Origin: Hydractinia symbiolongicarpus
Taxonomy: Eukaryota > Cnidaria > Hydrozoa > Anthoathecata > Hydractiniidae
Assembly: GCF_029227915.1 (NCBI RefSeq)
Contig: NC_079883.1
Coordinates: 27,406,001-27,466,000, forward strand
DNA: 60,000 bases
Reading direction: 5' to 3'
The position numbers and the translations under genes are program-made. Every line of letters begins with the position of its first letter. Position 1 is the stretch's first letter. Below are positions 55,901 to 60,000 of this stretch, in pieces. A model generated the notes under the pieces. That model was not told the DNA's origin and searched no databases. It worked only from the letters and a program-made list of their open reading frames with translations.

Positions 55901-58344
55901 AAAAATGTTTTGATTTCTCTTACTGGTAAAATGACTGATTTACAGCTTGTTTGCCGGAAGCCGAGTTTGCTCTAAAAAAGCCAATCAAAATCTGAAGTTA
56001 TAAATGTCAAGCATTCGTTGCCCCTGCGTCAGCCATAGCATTCTATGTCCTTATTTTTTGGGGAAAAAGTTAAAAACCTACTTTTCTCAGTAGTGAGGTT
56101 CTTTTGCCAAAAGTTGTTACTTTATGCTCAGAAATTTTCTTTGGCGTTTTTTGTTACTCGTTAAATGGTCTAATGTCGGAATAACGAATGTTTTGGGGAC
56201 CTGGATTATATATTGATTGACTTTTGATTCTGTCTTGTAGTGTGTGGGAAAAGATTCAAGATGTGTTTGAAATGTGATCTGCCAATTAAAACCAAAGTTC
56301 CGATTGGTAAGTGTTGTTATTGTTTTTGTTACTGTTGTTGTTTTGCCTGAGAACTGCTTTGTTTAGCAGCCAGAGTAATAAGCTCTGGCCCATTTTTTTG
56401 GATATAGCCGTTACAAAGGTATCTCAGGTTGAAGAATAATCTTTGGGACAAACATTTATCTTTTAACAGAAGATAAGATACTGACGACAAGTTGAAAATA
56501 AGAAAACTATACCAGTTTATGAAACAACTTTCTGATCAATGATTGCTTTTTTTATAAAAATTTAACACAGAAATTCGACGCAACGTCTTATTCTTCAGAG
56601 ATGTCACACTACAGATATTTTTATTGTCTTCAATAACTTCTCGTAAAAACATGCCTCCTTTGTATCCCTTTTAATCAATTTCTCGAAAAACCGCAGTCTT
56701 AATAAGTCAATCTTTTTCTCCGTCCCATGGCAATTCTAGTTTTCGTAAGTCAACTGTGATTAGCTCCACAGATCTTCGTGTTGTAAGCATGCTCCCAGTT
56801 TATACCTTTGTGTTGTAAGCATGCTCCACTGCTTATACCTTCGTGTTGTAAGCATGCTCCACAGATTAGACCTTCGTGTTGTAAGCATGCTCCACAGTTT
56901 ATACTTTCGTGTTGTAAGCATGCTCCACAGCTTATACCTTCATGTTGTAAGCATGCTCCACAGATTAGACCTTCGTGTTGTAAGCATGCTCCCAGTTTAT
57001 ACCTTCGTGTTGTAAGCATGCTCCACAGTTTATACCTTTGTGTTGTAAGCATGCTCCACAGATTAGACCTTCGTGTTGTAAGCATGCTCCACAGTTTATA
57101 TTTCGTGTTGTAAGCATGCTCCACAGTTTATACCTTCATGTTGTAAGCATGCTCCAAAGATTATACCTTTGTGTTGTAAGCATGCTCCACAGATTAGACC
57201 TTCGTGTTGTAAACATGCTCCACAGTTTATACCTTCGTGTTGTAAGCATGCTCCACAGATTAGACCTTCGTGCTGTAAGCATGCTCCACTCAATATCCAT
57301 TTCCATTCCGCAAAATATACAGCTGAAATGGACATACTAACATGAAAACGAGGTTAGTTTAAAGACAATTTTAATTTGTCAGCGAAGTGATGCACATATA
57401 GTTTGTTTACCTTTATTATTTCTTAAATTAACTTGTTAAATAGCCTAATTATGAACTTTTGGTAAAAGAAATATAAATTGGCGTTTATTTTATACCCATT
57501 GGTGTTATTAAAGTTGCTGGTTTATATTTTTGTACGAGTGTTTAGCTAGCCAAGGTTGGTTACTACTAGCTAGCTAGTTGGAGCTTTAACCAATGTTGTT
57601 GACATATATATACACTTTATTCTTTGTTATTGCATATCTTTTATTTTTGAAAACATCTGTAAAAAAGATGATGATTATTTCTATAAGTATTGCCAGGTTG
57701 TTATTCCATGTCAGGTATAACTATGGGTATTGTAATTTATTTGTACGTAAAAGCAAAGATCAACAACTTTTATGAAAATAATTTTTTTTTAATGAGGGTG
57801 CTCTTCTTAGACAAATCTGATAGAATTAGCATAAAAACTTTCCTGTATTATTCCTGTATTTCTTGAATTTCCAAATTTAAGCATTCTACTGTAAGAGGGA
57901 AATAGATTTTTTATAAAAAAAACTACGTACTTTAATGAAATAAAAATAGGGTTGTTTTTTTTTTTTTGTTATTTTTTTGTTGTTTTTTTTTTTTTTTTTT
58001 TTTTGGGGGGGGGGATGATTACTTTAAAAGCTAAGTGAATTGTAGAAGAATAAACCAGTCACGATTTGTTTCAAGTCACATGTTGTTACAATGTTTACAA
58101 ATGTTTACAAATTCGTACAATAGTGAAATGTTAAAGCATACGTTTAGGTGAGATACCTGAGGAAGATTCACCAGATGCTTCATCCGATGGAAACGAAAGT
58201 CATTTGTGCAACATTTGCTACGAACGACGAAAAAACGCAGCTTTTCTTTGCGGTCATGGAGCGTGTATGAAGTGCGCGCATGCACTTCGAGACTGCCACA
58301 TCTGTCGCAGGAAAATTGAACGCATTATCGAAATATTCGATTGA
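27488..58344 (+). CDS. MIB2: Mind bomb E3 ubiquitin-protein ligase (21 exons, 982 residues)
   Basis: RING ligase of the mind bomb family, which ubiquitinates Notch ligands so they are endocytosed and can activate Notch on neighbouring cells. Exons: 27488-27659, 27745-27913, 28459-28568, 36461-36519, 36899-36982, 38926-38992, 40228-40364, 43481-43648, 43738-43842, 45404-45518, 46805-47010, 47081-47188, 49418-49458, 49630-49786, 52363-52517, 53053-53419, 54597-54778, 55008-55173, 55747-55864, 56241-56306, 58148-58344. All have GT-AG sites, phases agree, and the sum is 2949 bp. Order: MIB/HERC2, ZZ, MIB/HERC2, SH3-like repeats, ankyrin repeats, three RINGs, as in human mind bomb proteins of about 1000 residues. 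Ending EIFD, 'KEDGFTVLHIA' and 'NYINHKGQSLLD' look MIB2-like; three RINGs look MIB1-like. Orthology is therefore provisional; the family is not. Confidence 0.94.
27914..28458. other. Mind bomb intron 2, nothing recognised
   Basis: AT-rich spacer between the ZZ exon and exon 3; no repeat array or coding signal seen. Confidence 0.4.
29726..29880. repeat. Short dispersed-repeat end with repeated TAACCCGCA motifs
   Basis: Begins actgtattttccggtatata and contains four TAACCCGCA motifs plus a variant (taagccgca). This form is typical of subterminal repeats in degraded DNA transposons. The matching opposite end was not found. Confidence 0.45.
30308..30358. repeat. 51-nt palindrome (25-bp perfect arms, 1-nt centre)
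   Basis: The left arm ACTGTTACAGACAATCCGTG then ATAAT is mirrored exactly around T30333. It has no other visible partner in the window and lies in mind bomb intron 3. Confidence 0.95.
31120..31460. other. GC-richer unassigned patch inside mind bomb intron 3
   Basis: Distinctly less AT-rich than its surroundings. A 66-codon minus-strand frame (31240-31440) spans it but matches no family I recognise. Possibly a fragment of an unrecognised mobile element. Confidence 0.3.
32094..32228 (+). mobile_element. Mini Helitron-like element, copy 4
   Basis: Starts A|TCTATATACGTCTGTCC, carries the tgcaaaatggtagcttagct block and the hairpin CATGGATTTTTCCATG, and ends aacaaCTAT, so the final G of CTAG is mutated. 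About 135 bp. Confidence 0.65.
32730..33285. repeat. About 53-bp tandem repeat (about 10 copies)
   Basis: Unit: cgcattttaaaagtttaaaa, acgaaaagcggcgatagaaa, tgttttttaagat, with substitutions and one shortened copy near 33130. It lies immediately downstream (in element orientation) of the copia polyprotein, where the 3' LTR would be expected. Confidence 0.88.
33308..36003 (-). pseudogene. Broken Ty1/copia gag-pol
   Basis: Minus-strand fragments in the Ty1/copia order. Gag starts at ATG 36003 (NWKKEVQIWQLFTSLEKKKQ). The end of integrase has 'SNGLVERHN' and runs to 35359. Then come a linker frame (34851-35288), reverse transcriptase (34175-34744, with KARLVARDFEE, SIDIKSAFLQGKE and LKKCIYGLVDASRCWY), a frameshift just before the catalytic THVDDF (34160-34175), and RNase H (33308-33670, with IICYTDSRQL and KQIANCLT). 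Gag C-terminus, protease and most of integrase are deleted near 35640-35710. Integrase before reverse transcriptase is the Ty1/copia hallmark. Several stops and shifts; not functional. Confidence 0.9.
36023..36034 (-). promoter_or_regulatory. Primer-binding site matching initiator tRNA-Met
   Basis: TGGTAGCAGAGG on the minus strand is the complement of the 3' end of animal initiator tRNA-Met (CCTCTGCTACCA). Located one base after the LTR, it is the usual copia primer. Confidence 0.8.
36036..36238 (-). repeat. 5' LTR of the copia element
   Basis: 203 bp bounded by the short inverted ends TGTTAA and TTAACA, ending one base before the primer-binding site and followed by gag. I could not find a matching 3' LTR on the left side. 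Confidence 0.7.
36461..45518 (+). CDS. MIB2: Mind bomb exons 4-10: second MIB/HERC2 and SH3-like repeat region
   Basis: Exons 4-6 finish the second MIB/HERC2 (GKVVSIYDWKGPF; VLWNKQKNENNYRTGFQGK; MDLICTTPAFGGYCYKNHLP). Exons 7-10 (about residues 221-395) carry the region that in MIB1 forms paired SH3-like repeats binding the second ligand motif: FNVGDMVTIYKSVESLMQLQ, DGHGGFIQEM, CIGIVGHVIEIAPTGDVFVL, INPAALKK, then a second, shorter set ending VKFGDRVIVPLSVAAIAEEE. DDEDD followed by a basic KLKGVKRRK insert in exon 8 replaces the usual short loop. The exons are tiny (59-168 bp) and widely spaced by repeat-filled introns. Confidence 0.88.
36520..36898. other. Mind bomb intron 4, nothing recognised
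   Basis: AT-rich spacer; no element seen. Confidence 0.4.
37118..37275 (+). mobile_element. Short Helitron-like element, copy 5
   Basis: Starts A|TCTCTACCATAATAGCC, passes through CTGTTTGTCCG, and ends CCATAGATTTTCCATGGGGA then TGCTGACTAG. 158 bp. Its last base directly abuts the first base of copy 6. Confidence 0.65.
37276..37600 (+). mobile_element. Helitron-like element, copy 6 (3' end not found)
   Basis: Starts TCTATATAATAATATATGTC directly after the CTAG of copy 5 and shares body blocks with copies 7 and 8 ('aataacttggaaa', 'gtaactagagccac', 'aacatatgatccta'). The 3' hairpin and CTAG are not recognisable; the right limit is approximate. Confidence 0.5.
37968..38586 (+). mobile_element. 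Helitron-like element, copy 7
   Basis: 5' end decayed (aaataatacagagactgtg), then CTGTCAGTCTG, the family body, the hairpin GTGGATTTTTCCAC, and the end GGCTTTATCGGCTAG|T. About 620 bp. Confidence 0.65.
39605..40060 (-). pseudogene. LINE fragment, second copy of the 17.7-kb family
   Basis: The same C-terminal segment (IRRIKDVI.VRRLSWLGHL, DNWVRKCRDLIVPGAKPRG) with an internal deletion of about 150 bp relative to 17983-18148, and frameshifts. It lies in mind bomb intron 6, antisense to the gene. Dead. Confidence 0.82.
40861..41663 (+). mobile_element. Helitron-like element, copy 8, longest uninterrupted copy, with expanded TCTG microsatellite
   Basis: Starts A|TCTCTTATAATAATACGGAG; a (TCTG)n run of about 70 bp fills 40886-40955 where other copies have three to five units. 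The body follows (aataacttggaaacgaggtg, gtaactagagaccacc), then TTTTTCCACAGGCCTTATTG and ACTAG (followed by C, not T). 803 bp, no coding capacity: non-autonomous. Confidence 0.7.
40886..40955. repeat. (TCTG)n microsatellite
   Basis: About 17 units inside the Helitron-like copy 8. It generates long false open frames of TDRQ / VCLS repeats on both strands. Confidence 0.95.
41748..41910 (+). mobile_element. Helitron-like 3' fragment, copy 9
   Basis: Only the last 160 bp or so of the family: 'ttggtcagcgttttaagg', 'gaggcaacgtgaaaacatt', hairpin GTGGATTTTCCAC, GGGCTTTATCAACTAG|T. The 5' part is missing. Confidence 0.6.
43300..43412 (-). repeat. Dispersed repeat shared with 52680-52790
   Basis: The reverse complement, starting CCGATGATTTAATTGG, aligns over about 110 bp with the plus strand at 52680. 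Nearby, TGTATTTTACAGTACAACA then CAAAACCG is shared by 42986-43021 and 52943-52977. These appear to be the two ends of one short non-autonomous element. Confidence 0.6.
43901..44106. repeat. 103-bp tandem duplication
   Basis: Two copies starting cacagtcctttaraaatga, a few substitutions apart, in mind bomb intron 9. Confidence 0.9.
44243..45217 (+). mobile_element. Helitron-like element, copy 10 (composite)
   Basis: Begins inside the family just past the GTCTG tract (gtgacttttgcagagtcg). The body block 'gtaactaggga..acc' occurs twice (about 44471 and 44902), as if two partial copies were fused. Ends GGGGCTTTAGAGACTAG|T. The 5' terminus is absent. Confidence 0.6.
45519..46804. other. Mind bomb intron 10, nothing recognised
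   Basis: AT-rich; a small dyad near 46396-46420 (ggttacagt..actgtaac). No array or element. Confidence 0.35.
46805..54778 (+). CDS. MIB2: Mind bomb exons 11-17: linker and ankyrin repeats
   Basis: Exon 11 gives an acidic and basic linker (DDSDNEEKGTKAGKKK) and the first ankyrin helix pair. Repeats follow through residue 800: SSLHVALIQGNEEMINLLLE, DTALHFAVA, FTALHAAVLKQSAGFVQMLV, NTALHDACDKGNSTIAEIL, FNALHYAALKGQLQIVQTML, FTVLHIAIVNGMEDVTDFLL, QTSLHIACIEGFLSIVKILL and a last degenerate one with IACFLLENGASI. Exon 13 is only 41 bp, and the choice of 54778 over an earlier GT at 54774 is forced by the RING frame in exon 18. In the family these repeats are a scaffold between the ligand-binding and RING ends. 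Confidence 0.92.
47579..48758. mobile_element. Long foldback element with about 390-bp arms, interrupted by a retro-insert
   Basis: Left arm 47579-47862 plus 48245-48346; right arm 48361-48758, nearly its complete reverse complement, with only scattered mismatches. The centre is near 48350-48360. The right arm is continuous; the left arm is split by the insert at 47863-48232. A foldback (inverted-repeat) transposon or an inverted duplication, in mind bomb intron 12. Confidence 0.88.
47863..48232 (-). mobile_element. 5'-truncated retroelement fragment inside the foldback
   Basis: 370 bp flanked by the 12-bp duplication AACATAATTTTT (47851-47862 and 48233-48244). The minus strand reads WDEKKIIDRESRTTARKIKE ... 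LPEIWLPALQ, ending at about 48090. This resembles the segment that follows the GIY-YIG endonuclease in Penelope-like retroelements; the family call is from memory. The target duplication supports insertion by reverse transcription. Confidence 0.6.
48759..49417. other. Remainder of mind bomb intron 12, nothing recognised
   Basis: AT-rich sequence between the foldback and the 41-bp exon 13. Confidence 0.35.
50045..50362 (+). mobile_element. tRNA-derived SINE with (AAT)n tail
   Basis: The head contains a tRNA-like block (gtggagcgttcgcttccatt, gcgggaggt, then B-box-like attcaaacc at about 50109-50117), the usual pattern of tRNA-derived SINEs. A body of about 200 bp with no other match in the window follows, then (AAT)n at 50325-50360. 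No clear target duplication. In mind bomb intron 14, sense orientation. Confidence 0.72.
51055..51805. mobile_element. Inverted-repeat element with repeated TGCCCAATCTT motifs
   Basis: Left end GTGGCCTTGTTCTGCCCAAT then CTT; the right end is the inverted repeat GGCGAGGCTGTTCTGCCCAA then TCTT, with 16 or more bases identical. Copies of CCCAATCTT / AAGATTGGG recur inside both termini (near 51086, 51138, 51695, 51743), a typical transposase-binding layout. The interior is AT-rich with no transposase; about 750 bp. A short GCTA run lies at about 51493-51510. Confidence 0.75.
52680..52980 (+). mobile_element. Short non-autonomous element, relative of 43300-43412
   Basis: Runs from CCGATGATTTGATTGG to ACAGTACAACACCAAAACCG. 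Its left 110 bp match 43412-43300 in reverse, and its right end matches 42986-43021 directly. It ends about 75 bp before the acceptor of mind bomb exon 16. Confidence 0.55.
53707..53816 (+). mobile_element. Mini Helitron-like element, copy 11
   Basis: 110 bp, both ends intact: A|TCTATATTATAATGCCCGTA, GTCCGTCCGTCTG, cacgcaaaatgctagcttag, then TGGATTTTTCCACGGGCTAA and CGACTAG|T. No target duplication, as expected for Helitrons. Confidence 0.72.
54115..54290. repeat. 30-bp tandem repeat (6 copies)
   Basis: Unit close to cctggtcgtatcacgagagt plus ggtcagaata. The period is a multiple of three, so frames stay open on both strands (RIPGRITRV on plus). In mind bomb intron 16. Confidence 0.9.
55008..58344 (+). 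CDS. MIB2: Mind bomb exons 18-21: three C-terminal RING fingers
   Basis: RING1 (exon 18): C820, C823, C836, H838, C842, H845, C852, C855; H845 stands where mind bomb RINGs have Cys (C848 could substitute). RING2 (exons 19-20) is complete: C873, C876, C888, H890, C894, C897, C904, C907. RING3 (exon 21): C938, C941, C952, H954, C957, C960, C967, C970, with CGHGAC and the short tail RIIEIFD that ends the protein. In the family the last RING is the main E2-recruiting one. An acidic linker (EIPEEDSPDASSDGNES) precedes it. Stop TGA at 58342-58344. Confidence 0.94.
55174..56240. other. Mind bomb introns 18 and 19 around exon 19
   Basis: Apart from exon 19 (55747-55864) there is only an (AAT)n run at 55566-55583. 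Nothing else recognised. Confidence 0.4.
56764..57292. repeat. 33-bp tandem repeat (about 16 copies)
   Basis: Unit ttcgtgttgtaagcatgctc plus cacagattatacc, very regular. The alternation of 'gattagacc' and 'tttatacc' variants suggests some higher-order units of two. Each unit holds the palindrome GCATGC. Being 33 bp, it keeps frames open on both strands as 11-residue repeats (plus CCKHAPQIRPS, minus CGACLQHEG). In the last mind bomb intron. Confidence 0.95.
57955..58016. repeat. Poly-T then poly-G tract before the last exon
   Basis: Long T runs followed by ten G, about 130 bp before the acceptor at 58147. Low-complexity sequence; read errors are likely here. Confidence 0.7.
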
Positions 58345-58386
58345 ATGAGTGAGGTACAAGAAATGAATTTTGTAATTTTTATTTTT

Positions 58387-58392
58387 ATTAAA
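58387..58392 (+). promoter_or_regulatory. Probable polyadenylation signal of mind bomb
   Basis: ATTAAA, the commonest variant hexamer, 43 bases after the stop codon. No AATAAA lies closer. Confidence 0.45.
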
Positions 58393-60000
58393 GAGTCGCA
58401 CTTGTAGAATAATTTATAGGAGAAATTTCGTTTCGAGAATTTTTTTAATTACACACAGTTTCGTTCTTCAAATTTTTATGTATAACAGTGTTTTTTTAGC
58501 ATAGTAAACACAGAAAGAGGTTGGTGAAACTAATCTCGGAGAATGTGTTGAGAGAAATCTTTTTTAGCAATTTGTTTTTCAAGCACTACGTAAAAACATG
58601 TAGTTCTTCATGTAAAGTTAAAACCAAGCAAAAGGATAAATAGTTTAGAGATATTAATCCGGGGCAAACCATACACGTGAAAAATAAATTTTGGAACGGT
58701 ATGCGCATCGTAAAATATTCCAATATCACGCGTTATCACATGGAGTATTTTTGATAACACGGTTTGCTCCGGGTTTTAGAAGGTATTTTTTAAACTTTTA
58801 TAAAGTAATTTTTGATAAATTGGCAGCATGTATTAACTATATGCTTGTGACCAGGTTTATATGGGAAAATAAAAAGCTCTCTTTGCGTACATTTAAACTA
58901 CCTAGCTTTTACGATTCTTAGTCAACAACGCTTTCATGAAATGTACGTATTTTGAGCTCTTGTAACTACATTGCCACTCATTCTAAAGTTGTTTAGCTTC
59001 TCTGTGCAATGAAATTCAGTAGAGAAGGTGAATCATTCTTCAAGCGCAGCGAGGTTGGTAGGCGACAGTTAGTCGTACAGTGACGCGTGTGTGTTCTTAT
59101 GCATAAGTAGTCATATTTCGGCAGAAGAGTTTATATCGACTGCATGTTGTTACAAAAGATCATAAAAATATAAACAAGATGTCTTTGTTTTTTAAATTTT
59201 TCCTCATCCTCATTTTCCTCATTTTTCAATGCCTACCCTTGTATTATACAAGGGTAGCCATTGAAAATCTTCAGGATTTTTTTTTTTTTTTGCAGAGATA
59301 GTTATTTTCACGTTATTTTGGAGGGGGTGGGCAAATTGTGGAGGTTTTTTTGACATGCTGACACGACTAAGTAAAACGCTTCAAGTTCTTTGTACGTGCT
59401 TAGAAAAAAATTTCTACCTCCATGAATAAATCAAAAAAGAAAGATGCTTTGGACAAATAGCCACGACTTCACTTGGGTAAGCTTGCATCTTTTAACCAAC
59501 TTCGTATCTAATCCTCCAAATCTTTTACATCTTGTTCCTGCTTACTCCTACCATGCTGTCACCAACTGTCGCTTCGTCCCCAGGGCTCCTTTACACTTGG
59601 TATTCGGACAGGACGAGCCGTCCGTCAGGATATCATAGGCGTAGAGGAAATGTTTAACTTAAATTTTAACAATACATAACCAGTTCCCATTGGATAGAAT
59701 AAATTGATGTAGACATCCCAATGTCATAAAATAAACAGAGGAGCTAAGTCGCAATCACCAGATTATTGACGAAAAAGATGTAGACGAGTGCGAGAGTAAA
59801 AATTGTCCGCATATTACAGGAAAAAGATGGCAATGAAGAAGACGCGTGCGAGAGTAAAAATTGCCAGCTATAAACAGGTGTCCGAAAAAAAAGAACTATA
59901 TAATTTTTGTCGCTTTCTTTCGCGAAATCTTTTATATTAACGGTCATTCAAAGCAGTTGCTAAAAACATGTGTCGATTTTATAATATTTCAAATTCACAT
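58393..60000. other. 3' flank of mind bomb
   Basis: No gene recognised. It contains an imperfect palindrome (59223-59267), one MITE-like GTCCCCAGGGCTC motif (59578-59590) and a duplicated EGF-like snippet (59771-59870). Confidence 0.4.
59223..59267. repeat. 45-nt hairpin (22-bp arms, one mismatch)
   Basis: TTTTCAATGCCTACCCTTGT..AT mirrored around T59245 by ATACAAGGGTAGCCATTGAA..AA; the mismatch is the C before CTACCC. About 880 bp past the mind bomb stop. Confidence 0.85.

Noticed and set aside
56750-57340. Cys-rich repeat proteins of 60-124 residues on both strands
   Set aside because: Any 33-bp array free of stops gives this; there is no start context, no splice support, and it lies in a mind bomb intron.

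Overview
This is animal nuclear DNA: AT-rich and intron-dense, with GT-AG introns and many decayed transposable elements. No bacterial-style operon, rRNA gene, intact tRNA gene or CRISPR array is visible. The type of repeats and two deeply conserved animal genes suggest a non-bilaterian animal, most likely a cnidarian and perhaps a hydrozoan. That placement is an inference.

Two real genes were rebuilt exon by exon from splice sites and reading phase. (1) On the minus strand, 12541 down to 893: a ROCO-family protein of about 1314 residues in eight coding exons. Seven short phase-0 exons carry ankyrin-type repeats, and one 3.2-kb exon carries leucine-rich repeats, a Roc GTPase, a COR domain and a C-terminal region. 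There is no kinase. (2) On the plus strand, 27488 to 58344: a mind bomb-type E3 ubiquitin ligase of 982 residues in 21 exons (MIB/HERC2, ZZ, MIB/HERC2, SH3-like repeat region, ankyrin repeats, three RING fingers). Its detail resembles MIB2, but its three RINGs resemble MIB1. The two genes diverge across a 15-kb intergenic gap. Nothing seen links their functions: mind bomb acts in Notch-ligand ubiquitination, while the role of kinase-less ROCO proteins is less settled.

Layout. 1-766: 3' flank. 767-12541: ROCO gene; its largest intron holds a Helitron-like element that is itself interrupted by an inverted-repeat transposon. 12543-27446: intergenic, with an inverted-repeat element (15570-16823), a dead LINE (17680-18611), a cluster of foldback MITEs with one shared terminal sequence and a perfect 392-bp tandem duplication (20.8-22.7 kb), and a second dead LINE (23.0-24.9 kb). 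27447-58392: mind bomb gene; its 7.9-kb third intron carries a 51-nt near-perfect palindrome, a 53-bp tandem array and a broken Ty1/copia element, and later introns carry Helitron-like copies, a LINE fragment, a long foldback with a nested retro-insert, a tRNA-derived SINE, an inverted-repeat element and 30-bp and 33-bp arrays. 58393-60000: 3' flank with a hairpin and a duplicated EGF-like snippet.

The most notable points are the kinase-less ANK-LRR-Roc-COR architecture, the unusual mind bomb (diverged first MIB/HERC2 domain, Cys-to-His change in RING1) and a Helitron-like family of eleven copies, ten of them in the sense orientation of the host gene.
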